From assembly GCA_029974855.1 (NCBI GenBank), contig JARKQO010000239.1, positions 1 to 5,299 of the forward strand: a stretch of 5,299 bases of DNA, given 5' to 3'. The stretch's first letter is position 1. Every line of letters starts with the position of its first letter. The position numbers and the translations under genes are program-made. Shown piece by piece: positions 1 through 4,910 of the stretch. The stretch is from Eubacteriales bacterium (GTDB taxonomy: Bacteria > Bacillota_A > Clostridia > Christensenellales > Aristaeellaceae). The notes below the pieces were generated by a model that was not told the origin of the DNA, did no database searches, and was given only the letters and a program-made list of their open reading frames with translations.

Positions 1-169
1 GGTGGCGCGGAGACAGCCGTGAACATGGCCCGGGAGCCTTTCCGCCCGATAGGTAGGGTGGAACGGAGGGCGCCGATATCCGCTGACGATACCTTGTATC
101 AGAGAAACAAACCAGGGTGGTACCGCGGGCTCGGCTCGCCCCTTTGAAGTGGGGCGGGCTTTTGATTTT
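1..169 (+). ncRNA. T-box riboswitch (tRNA-sensing leader) of metG, 5' end outside the window
   Basis: This leader RNA senses uncharged tRNA and lets transcription continue into metG when methionine-charged tRNA is scarce. The near-invariant T-box, AGGGTGGTACCGCGGG, is at 114-129. Its TGGT bulge (118-121) would pair with the tRNA acceptor end; T121 suits the A73 discriminator of tRNA-Met. The 3' side of Stem I is visible at about 1-38, with the typical GAA at 21-23 followed by a candidate ATG specifier codon at 25-27. A 5-bp hairpin (88-92 with 96-100) lies before the T-box. In the antiterminator, AGGG (114-117) can pair with CCCT (140-143) and CG (126-127) with CG (137-138). That excludes the terminator at 134-159. 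The 5' half of Stem I and the promoter are outside the window. T-box class and target gene are near certain; the exact specifier register is less so. Confidence 0.95.
134..169 (+). terminator. Intrinsic terminator arm of the metG T-box
   Basis: A 9-bp stem pairs 134-142 (GCTCGCCCC) with 151-159 (GGGGCGGGC) and includes one G-T wobble. The loop has 8 bases, and a T-rich run follows at 160-169 (TTTTGATTTT). Bases 137-142 are also needed by the antiterminator, so the two folds are mutually exclusive, as expected for a T-box. Confidence 0.9.
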
Positions 170-172
170 GGA

Positions 173-178
173 AGGAGA
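173..178 (+). promoter_or_regulatory. Ribosome binding site of metG
   Basis: AGGAGA lies 7 bases before the ATG at 186. It decides the start: the reading frame stays open back to a GTG at 117, but that codon is inside the T-box and has no ribosome binding site. Confidence 0.85.
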
Positions 179-185
179 GAAATCC

Positions 186-2180
186 ATGGCAGAGAAAAAG
201 ACATTTTATATCACCACGCCGATTTACTATCCCAGCGACAGTCTGCACATCGGCCACGCCTATTGCAGCGTGGCCACGGACACCTTGGCCCGCTTCCACA
301 AGCAGCAGGGGGAGGACACCTACTTCCTCACCGGCACGGACGAGCACGGACAGAAGATCGAGCGCAAGGCGGCTCAAAAGGGCGTGACGCCCCAGGCCTA
401 TGTGGACGAGATCGTCAGGGGCATCAGGGAGCTGTGGAAGCTGATGGATGTGGAGTATGACGACTTCATCCGCACCTCCGAGCACCGGCACGCCGTGGTG
501 GTGCAGAAGATTTTCCGCCAGCTCTACGACCAGGGGGACATCTACAAGGGAACCTATGAAGGCTGGTACTGTACTCCCTGCGAGAGCTTCTTTACGGAGC
601 TCCAGCTGAAGGACGGCCAGTGCCCGGACTGCGGGCGGCCCGTGGAAAAAACCAGCGAGGAAAGCTATTTCTTCAAGCTGAGCAAGTACCAGGACTGGCT
701 GATGGACTACATCGAAGCCCATCCGGAGTTCATCCAGCCCGCCTCCCGGAAGAACGAGATGATCAACAACTTTTTAAAGCCCGGGCTCAGTGACCTGTGT
801 GTCAGCCGCACCACCCTCAAATGGGGCATTCCCGTGGATTTTGACCCCAAGCACACCGTGTACGTCTGGCTGGACGCGCTGACCAACTACATCAGCGCCT
901 TGGGCTACAGCACAGAAGATGATAGCCTGTTCCGCAAGTACTGGCCCGCCAACCTCCAGCTGGTGGGCAAGGAGATCGTCCGCTTCCACACCATCATCTG
1001 GCCCATCACCCTCCACGCTTTGGGGCTGCCTTTGCCCAAGCAGGTGTTCGGCCATGGCTGGCTGGTGCTGGACGGGGTGAAGATGGGGAAATCCTTGGGC
1101 AACGGGGTGGACCCGGTGGTGCTCTGCGGCAAATACGGCAGCGACGCGGTGCGCTACTTCCTGTTGAGGGAGATGCCCTTTGGCAGCGACGGCCAGTTCA
1201 GCAACGAGGCCATGCTGGGCCGCATCAACGCGGATTTGGCCAACGACCTGGGCAATTTGGTCAGCCGCACCGTGGCCATGGTGGAGAAGTATTTTGACGC
1301 GGCCATTCCCGCCCCAGGGGACTACAACGCGCTGGACAAGGCCCTGACCGATCTGGCGGTGGAAACCCCCCTCAAGGTGCTGCGGCACATGGAGGAATTG
1401 CAGATGTCTTTGGCTTTGGGGGACATCTGGCAGTTGGTGGGGGAATGCAACAAGTACATCGACCTGAACGCGCCCTGGGTGCTGTGCAAGACGGAGGAGG
1501 GCAAGGAGCGGCTGAAAACCGTGATGTATGTGCTGTGCGAGTGCATCCGCTTTGTGGCGGCCTTGATTGCCCCCACCATGCCCCGGACCCCGGGGAAGAT
1601 TTACGCCCAGCTGGGCGTCGCCCGGGAGGAGCTGACCACCTGGGATTCCCTGAGCGCCTTTGGCAAGCTCCCCGCGGGAACCAAGGTGCAAAAGGGCGAG
1701 GCCCTGTTCCCCCGGCTGGACATCAAGAAGGAGCTGGAGGATTTGGTGGGCGGGGCCCCTGCCCGGCAGGAGAAGCCCCAGGAGAAAGCGGAGAAAAAGC
1801 CCCAGGAGCCCAAGGCTCCCCAGGGGGAGGGCCCCGCCCGGCAGGACCCCATTTCCATTGACGATTTTGCCAAGGTACAGCTGCGGGTGGCCCGGGTGCT
1901 GGAGGCGGAAAAGGTACAGGGCAGCGACAAGCTGCTGAAGCTCACCCTGTCTTTGGGGGAAGGGGAGCCCCGGCGCACCGTGGTCAGCGGCATTGCGCTG
2001 CACTACAGCCCCCAGGAGATGAAGGACCGGCAGGTGGTGCTGGTGAGCAACCTGAAGCCCGCCAAGCTGCGGGGCATTCTCAGCGAGGGCATGATCCTGT
2101 GCGCCTCCACGGCGGACGACGCGGTGCTGAAGCTGGTAAGCGTGCATGAGGGCATGGAGGACGGTGCCTTCATTCGATGA
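186..2180 (+). CDS. metG: Methionyl-tRNA synthetase with C-terminal tRNA-binding domain
   Basis: This class I synthetase charges tRNA-Met with methionine in the cytoplasm using ATP, for both initiation and elongation. The 664-residue protein has the HIGH motif at residues 21-24, a conserved GTDEHGQKIE stretch at 50-59, and a zinc knuckle with CxxC pairs at 129/132 and 146/149. The second signature is KMGKS at 299-303, a variant of the usual KMSKS. An anticodon-binding helical domain follows. A Lys/Glu/Pro/Gln-rich linker (about 522-555) joins it to a C-terminal EMAPII/Trbp111-like domain (about 556-664), which in this family dimerises the enzyme and helps bind tRNA. The length is typical of this long bacterial form. 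The start at 186 is chosen because AGGAGA sits 7 bases upstream. The gene is controlled by the T-box leader just before it and ends in a 4-base overlap with tatD. Confidence 0.98.
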   Translation: MAEKKTFYITTPIYYPSDSLHIGHAYCSVATDTLARFHKQQGEDTYFLTGTDEHGQKIERKAAQKGVTPQAYVDEIVRGIRELWKLMDVEYDDFIRTSEHRHAVVVQKIFRQLYDQGDIYKGTYEGWYCTPCESFFTELQLKDGQCPDCGRPVEKTSEESYFFKLSKYQDWLMDYIEAHPEFIQPASRKNEMINNFLKPGLSDLCVSRTTLKWGIPVDFDPKHTVYVWLDALTNYISALGYSTEDDSLFRKYWPANLQLVGKEIVRFHTIIWPITLHALGLPLPKQVFGHGWLVLDGVKMGKSLGNGVDPVVLCGKYGSDAVRYFLLREMPFGSDGQFSNEAMLGRINADLANDLGNLVSRTVAMVEKYFDAAIPAPGDYNALDKALTDLAVETPLKVLRHMEELQMSLALGDIWQLVGECNKYIDLNAPWVLCKTEEGKERLKTVMYVLCECIRFVAALIAPTMPRTPGKIYAQLGVAREELTTWDSLSAFGKLPAGTKVQKGEALFPRLDIKKELEDLVGGAPARQEKPQEKAEKKPQEPKAPQGEGPARQDPISIDDFAKVQLRVARVLEAEKVQGSDKLLKLTLSLGEGEPRRTVVSGIALHYSPQEMKDRQVVLVSNLKPAKLRGILSEGMILCASTADDAVLKLVSVHEGMEDGAFIR

Positions 2181-2971
2181 GCACGCTCTTTGACTCCCAC
2201 TGCCACCTGGAGGATCAGCGCTTTGCCGGGGATTTTCAAGAAGTGCTGGACCGCATGGCGGAGCAGGGGGTAAGCCGCTGCCTGCTGGCGGGCAGCGACA
2301 TGGACACCAGCCGCCGGATTGTGGCCCTGACCCAGGAGAAAGACATATTCTATGGGGCGGTGGGGGTGCACCCCCACGAGGCAAAATTTTTTCACGATGA
2401 AGATTTGGACCAGCTGCGGGAATGGCTGACCTTGCCCCGGGTGGTGGCGGTGGGGGAGATCGGCCTGGATTACTACTACGACCATTCCCCCCGGGAGGTC
2501 CAGCGGCAGGCCTTTGAAGCCCAGCTTCACTTCGCTTATGAACAGGGTGTGGCTGCCATCTTCCACGTGCGGGACGCCCACGGGGACATGCTGGACCTTC
2601 TGCGGGCCCGCCGGAAGGCGCTGCCCCAAGGGGTGCTGCACTGCTACAGCGGCAGCCTGGAAAGCGCCAAGCTGTACCTGGACATGGGCTTTTACCTCTC
2701 CTTCGCCGGGCCCGTGACCTTCAAAAATGCCCGAAACCTGGTGGAGGTGGCGGCCTTTTGCCCTATGGACAGGCTGCTGCTGGAAACCGACAGCCCCTAC
2801 CTGGCCCCGGAGCCCATGCGGGGCAGACGCAACGAGCCTTCCTTTGTGCGCTTTGTGGCGGAAAGGGTGGCCCAGATCAAGAACGTGCCTTTGGAGGAGC
2901 TGGCTGCCGCCGCCACGGCCAACACCTGCCGTTTGTTCGGCATCCGGGAGGGGACCACCGGGGAACAGTAA
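2177..2971 (+). CDS. tatD: TatD-family metal-dependent DNase/hydrolase
   Basis: This is a TIM-barrel metallohydrolase of the TatD/YabD family, whose studied members are metal-dependent DNases. The 264-residue length is normal for the family. All expected metal-binding motifs are present: HxH at residues 8/10 (DSHCHL), a GVHPHE motif with His65 and His67, Glu94 in VGEIGLDYYYD, His130 in FHVRDAH, His155 in LHCYSG, and Asp205 in LLETDSPYLAP. The ATG overlaps the metG stop (ATGA, 2177-2180). The nearest GGAGG (2156-2160) is too far upstream to serve this start well, so translation is probably coupled to metG. Pairing of metG with this gene (yabD in Bacillus) is common in Bacillota. The cellular substrate cannot be told from sequence. 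Confidence 0.96.
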   Translation: MSTLFDSHCHLEDQRFAGDFQEVLDRMAEQGVSRCLLAGSDMDTSRRIVALTQEKDIFYGAVGVHPHEAKFFHDEDLDQLREWLTLPRVVAVGEIGLDYYYDHSPREVQRQAFEAQLHFAYEQGVAAIFHVRDAHGDMLDLLRARRKALPQGVLHCYSGSLESAKLYLDMGFYLSFAGPVTFKNARNLVEVAAFCPMDRLLLETDSPYLAPEPMRGRRNEPSFVRFVAERVAQIKNVPLEELAAAATANTCRLFGIREGTTGEQ

Positions 2972-3021
2972 CAGTAAAGGCCCCCTAAAGACCCATGCCG
3001 GATTCCCATGAAAACCATACG

Positions 3022-3049
3022 CAACATTCACCCCGCCGGCGCATAGAAT
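3022..3049 (+). promoter_or_regulatory. Possible sigma-E/sigma-K-like sporulation promoter before the small genes
   Basis: CATAGAAT at 3042-3049 matches 7 of 8 positions of the Bacillus sigma-E -10 consensus (CATACAMT, M = A or C). It also fits the CATA core of sigma-K promoters. Thirteen bases upstream, CAACATT (3022-3028) is a partial match to the sigma-E -35 element. Transcription would start near 3056, giving a very short leader before the ribosome binding site at 3060. Bacillus spoVM is a mother-cell, sigma-E-dependent gene, so the placement makes sense. It remains a motif match by eye, and a GC-rich clostridium may deviate from the Bacillus consensus. Confidence 0.4.
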
Positions 3050-3059
3050 GTGCTGAGCG

Positions 3060-3065
3060 AGGTGA
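3060..3065 (+). promoter_or_regulatory. Ribosome binding site that supports a TTG start
   Basis: AGGTGA lies 6 bases before the TTG at 3072. An in-frame TGA at 3063-3065 overlaps this site, so translation cannot begin further upstream. There is no ATG near the start of the frame, so TTG is the natural start. Confidence 0.65.
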
Positions 3066-3071
3066 TGTTTT

Positions 3072-3263
3072 TTGGCCAATAGCACAAAATGCTTTCCAGC
3101 GGGCACCAATAAGGTTTTTGAAATCGCGGGCTATGTGCTGCTGATCGTAGGGGTCATCTTGCTGTTCTTCTGCATCCCGGGCTGGGCATGGCTGGCGATT
3201 CTGGGGCTGGCGCTGATCATCGCCGGGTATTTCCTGCTTCGATTGAGCAATACATGGAGGTGA
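3072..3263 (+). CDS. Small hypothetical membrane protein (63 aa, two predicted membrane segments) upstream of spoVM
   Basis: I do not recognise this protein. It has a short polar N-terminus (residues 1-14, with one Cys at position 7). Two hydrophobic stretches at about 15-35 and 39-56 are separated by a tight PGW turn (36-38), and the end is short and basic/polar (RLSNTWR). This is a helical-hairpin membrane topology. The TTG start is supported by AGGTGA 6 bases upstream and by an in-frame stop just before it. The TGA stop (3261-3263) is the last three bases of the GGAGGTGA ribosome binding site of the next gene, so the two are probably translationally coupled. A sporulation promoter-like motif lies upstream. 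Context suggests a mother-cell sporulation role, perhaps in the forespore or mother-cell membrane near SpoVM, but this is inference. It could instead be a generic small membrane protein that happens to be neighbouring. Confidence 0.7.
   Translation: MANSTKCFPAGTNKVFEIAGYVLLIVGVILLFFCIPGWAWLAILGLALIIAGYFLLRLSNTWR
3256..3263 (+). promoter_or_regulatory. Strong ribosome binding site of spoVM overlapping the upstream stop codon
   Basis: GGAGGTGA is a near-perfect Shine-Dalgarno sequence, 4 bases before the ATG at 3268 (7 bases when counted from the end of GGAGG). It fixes the start over the in-frame ATG at 3280. Its TGA is the stop of the preceding small gene, a coupling arrangement. Confidence 0.85.
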
Positions 3264-3267
3264 CCCT

Positions 3268-3351
3268 ATGTCCATTCGGATGGTCTGCATCAAGGCTCCC
3301 AGGATCATAAGCGGTTTTCTGCGGCTGTTCATCAGGAAGCAGAAGCGGTAG
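3268..3351 (+). CDS. spoVM: SpoVM-like sporulation peptide (27 aa)
   Basis: This mini-gene encodes 27 residues. Its core IKAPRIISGFLRLF (residues 8-21) aligns without gaps to residues 6-19 of Bacillus subtilis SpoVM, recalled as IKLPKFLGGIVRAM. Ile, Lys, the helix-breaking Pro (11 here, 9 in Bacillus), Gly16 and Arg19 are identical, and most other changes are conservative. In Bacillus this peptide is an amphipathic helix that sits on the convex outer forespore membrane, anchors the coat ATPase SpoIVA and is needed for coat and cortex formation. Residues 12-23 here alternate hydrophobic with basic/polar side chains, fitting such a helix. The tail is unusually basic (RKQKR). A perfect GGAGGTGA precedes the ATG. 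The gene is probably coupled to the small membrane protein before it and lies opposite the spoVA operon. The call rests on a short alignment from memory, but the length, motif and context all agree. Confidence 0.82.
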   Translation: MSIRMVCIKAPRIISGFLRLFIRKQKR

Positions 3352-3405
3352 GAAGCGGCGGCGGGGCTATCCCCCGGGTTCTCAAAATCCATACATAACA
3401 GCATT

Positions 3406-3428
3406 TTGCCCGCGCTTTGCGCGGGCAA
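3406..3428. terminator. Perfect 10-bp GC-rich hairpin between convergent operons
   Basis: TTGCCCGCGC (3406-3415) pairs perfectly with GCGCGGGCAA (3419-3428) around a 3-base loop. It lies 3' of spoVM on the plus strand and 3' of spoVAE on the minus strand. A role in transcript termination or 3'-end protection is likely from position. No T-run follows it on either strand, so it is not a textbook intrinsic terminator. I see no gene in the 3352-3491 gap apart from this hairpin and the repeat next to it. Confidence 0.5.
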
Positions 3429-3434
3429 TAACGG

Positions 3435-3480
3435 GTCCAGGGACGAAGTCCCTGGCGGAGTCCAGAGGCGGAGCCTCTGG
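3435..3480. repeat. Tandem hairpin repeat (two 8-bp stem-loops, 25-base period)
   Basis: Two adjacent units begin with GTCCAG at 3435 and 3460. Unit 1 folds CCAGGGAC (3437-3444) onto GTCCCTGG (3448-3455) with loop GAA. Unit 2 folds CCAGAGGC (3462-3469) onto GCCTCTGG (3473-3480) with loop GGA. The stems differ at two positions (third-last and last of the left arm) and both differences are matched by changes in the right arm. Pairing has therefore been kept while the sequence drifted. Similar GGGTCC-type hairpin repeats are, as far as I recall, scattered through GC-rich clostridial genomes. Shared 3'-end or terminator-like function is inferred from the convergent setting. Confidence 0.75.
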
Positions 3481-3491
3481 GCGTTCCCCGT

Positions 3492-3860
3492 CTACCCCTT
3501 GGCCCGGGGCTTGAAGCAAAGGGCCACCAAGGTGCCGAAAAACACGGCGGCGGCGATGCCTCCCGCCGTGGCGGACAAGCCTCCGGTGAAGGCTCCCAAA
3601 AAGCCGATGTCCTGCACCGCCATGATGACCCCCTGAGCCAGGGCGTGGCCAAAGCCGGTGAGGGGCACGGTGGCCCCGGCCCCGGCGAACTCCGCCAGAG
3701 GGCCGTAGAGCCCTGCCGCGCTGAGGACCACCCCGGCCAAAATGTAGATCACCAAAATCCGGGCGGGGGTGATCTTGGTTTTAGCCACCAGGATTTCCCC
3801 GATCGCGCAGAGCAGCCCCCCCACCACGAAGGCTTTCAGATACATCAGGATGTCCACCAT
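3492..3860 (-). CDS. spoVAE: Stage V sporulation protein AE (SpoVA membrane protein)
   Basis: This is a small integral membrane protein of the SpoVA complex in the spore inner membrane, which takes up dipicolinic acid (DPA) during sporulation and releases it at germination. The product has 122 residues. Hydrophobic segments lie at about 4-24, 31-53 and 85-115, and the family signature FAGAGATVPLTGFG is at 58-71. The end is short and basic (KPRAKG). It resembles the SpoVAEb form of Bacillus in length and sequence. The ATG at 3860 is chosen because GAGGAGG (3876-3870) lies 9 bases upstream, inside the 3' end of spoVAD; the frame is open for 13 more codons that overlap spoVAD and are not conserved. 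It is the last gene of the operon, 4 bases after the spoVAD stop. It shares the GAGxxVPxxGF motif with SpoVAC, showing common ancestry. Confidence 0.94.
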   Translation of the reverse strand: MVDILMYLKAFVVGGLLCAIGEILVAKTKITPARILVIYILAGVVLSAAGLYGPLAEFAGAGATVPLTGFGHALAQGVIMAVQDIGFLGAFTGGLSATAGGIAAAVFFGTLVALCFKPRAKG

Positions 3861-3864
3861 AGGG

Positions 3865-4899
3865 CTATGCCTCCTCGGGATGTGCCAGCACGATGGCATG
3901 GGCGATGCAGGGGATGCTCTCCCCCTGCTGGGTGCTGGTGGGGCTCAGCAGGGCCCCTGTGGCCATGAAGATGATCCGGCGGTACTCCCCCTGGGACAGG
4001 AGGGGCAGAAAATGCCCGTTCAGGACCACCGCGCTGCATCCGCAGCCGCTTCCGCCCGCGTGCATATCCTGGGCCTCCCGGTCGAAGATTTCCAGGCCGC
4101 AATCGGTGTAGCTGCGGTCCTCCAGGGGATAGCCGTGCTCCTGCATCAGCTCCAGCAGCAGGTCGTGGCCCACCAAGGCCAAATCCCCGGTGAGGATGAG
4201 GTCATAGTCCTTGGGGGAGGTGTGGGTGTCCCGGAACAGGGCGCAGAGGGTGTCGGCGGCGGCGGGGGCCATGGCGGCCCCCATGTTGTTGGCGTCCTTG
4301 ATGCCCAAATCCACCACCCGGCCCATGCACACCTGAAGGGCCCGGGCCAGGGGATTTTGGCCCGGGTCGCCGGATACCAAGGTGGCTCCCGCCCCGGTGA
4401 CGGTCCACTGGGCGGTGGGGGTGCGCTGGGAGCCGAACTCCAGGGGAAAGCGGTATTGGCGCTCCGCAGTGCAAAAATGGCTGCTGGCTGCGCAGAGCAC
4501 CTTGTCCGCGTGGCCTCCGTCCACCAGCATGCTGCCCAGGCACAGGCTCTCGCTCATGGTAGAGCAGGCCCCGTACAGGCCCACGAAGGGCACGGCCAGG
4601 TCCCGGGCGGCAAAGGAAGCGCTGATGATTTGGTTCAGCAGGTCGCCCCCCAGTAAAAACTGGACCTGGTCCGCCGGGACCCCGGCCTTTTGAAGGCAGG
4701 TGTCCACGGCCTCCAGGTAAAAGGATTTTTCCGCCATCTCAAAGGATTCCTGCCCGTTCATCTCGTCGGGGATCACCTTGTCAAAGCGGTGGCCCAAAGG
4801 CCCTTCCCCCTCCAACTTCCCCACGATGGAGGAACCGCCGATGAGGTAGGGCTTGCTGGGCAGGTCAATGGTCTGGATGCCGAGGCGCTTGCCGCTCAT
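3865..4899 (-). CDS. spoVAD: Stage V sporulation protein AD (DPA-binding, thiolase-like fold)
   Basis: SpoVAD is the soluble, membrane-associated subunit of the SpoVA dipicolinic acid transport system, known in Bacillus to bind DPA and to have a thiolase/ketoacyl-synthase-like fold. The product has 344 residues, close to the 338 of Bacillus. Family landmarks are GLYGACSTMSESL (about 107-119, Cys112 at the thiolase nucleophile position), SSHFCTAERQYRFP (139-152), the TAQWTVTGAGAT block (162-173), NNMGAAMAPAA (204-214), the Gly-rich HAGGSGCGCSAVV (280-292) and TGALLSP (314-320). The ATG at 4899 follows GGAGGGG (4910-4904) by 4 bases, starts 10 bases after the spoVAC stop and gives the expected MSGKRLG N-terminus. 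The frame is open far upstream, but that part is a shadow of spoVAC. Enzymatic activity has not been shown for the family to my knowledge. The operon should be a forespore (sigma-G) unit; its promoter is outside the window. Confidence 0.98.
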   Translation of the reverse strand: MSGKRLGIQTIDLPSKPYLIGGSSIVGKLEGEGPLGHRFDKVIPDEMNGQESFEMAEKSFYLEAVDTCLQKAGVPADQVQFLLGGDLLNQIISASFAARDLAVPFVGLYGACSTMSESLCLGSMLVDGGHADKVLCAASSHFCTAERQYRFPLEFGSQRTPTAQWTVTGAGATLVSGDPGQNPLARALQVCMGRVVDLGIKDANNMGAAMAPAAADTLCALFRDTHTSPKDYDLILTGDLALVGHDLLLELMQEHGYPLEDRSYTDCGLEIFDREAQDMHAGGSGCGCSAVVLNGHFLPLLSQGEYRRIIFMATGALLSPTSTQQGESIPCIAHAIVLAHPEEA

Positions 4900-4903
4900 G
4901 CTT

Positions 4904-4910
4904 CCCCTCC
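4904..4910 (-). promoter_or_regulatory. Ribosome binding site of spoVAD, touching the spoVAC stop
   Basis: GGAGGGG on the minus strand begins at the last base of the spoVAC TAG codon (4912-4910) and ends 4 bases before the spoVAD ATG. It fixes the spoVAD start and suggests coupled translation. Confidence 0.8.

Noticed and set aside
117..185. An upstream GTG start extending MetRS by 23 residues
   Set aside because: It lies inside the T-box and terminator, has no ribosome binding site, and the family's N-terminus begins right at the ATG at 186.
774..2384. A 536-codon open frame on the minus strand opposite metG and the start of tatD
   Set aside because: It has no recognisable domain, is Gly/Pro/His/Gln/Leu-rich as expected for the antisense of GC-rich coding DNA, and lies over two well-supported genes.
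2949..2986. A possible terminator after tatD (GGGG and CCCC runs)
   Set aside because: The stem is only about four pairs with a long loop, and no T-run follows.
3008..3046. A 12-codon leader ORF beginning ATGAAAACC before the small genes
   Set aside because: There is no ribosome binding site and it overlaps the promoter-like motif, so it is unlikely to be transcribed as a leader.
3065..3082. A 5-codon ORF beginning at the ATG at 3065
   Set aside because: The ribosome binding site overlaps it too closely, and it ends within the well-supported TTG-started frame.
2003..3109. A 368-codon open frame on the minus strand opposite tatD
   Set aside because: It covers the conserved TatD frame and shows the low-complexity composition of an antisense shadow.
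3390..3397. CATACATA, resembling a sigma-E -10 box after spoVM
   Set aside because: No gene follows on the plus strand and no -35 element is apparent; likely chance.
3769..4656. A 295-codon open frame on the plus strand opposite spoVAD
   Set aside because: The spoVAD frame is conserved end to end; this one is Gly/Ala/Val/His-rich with no motif and no good ribosome binding site.
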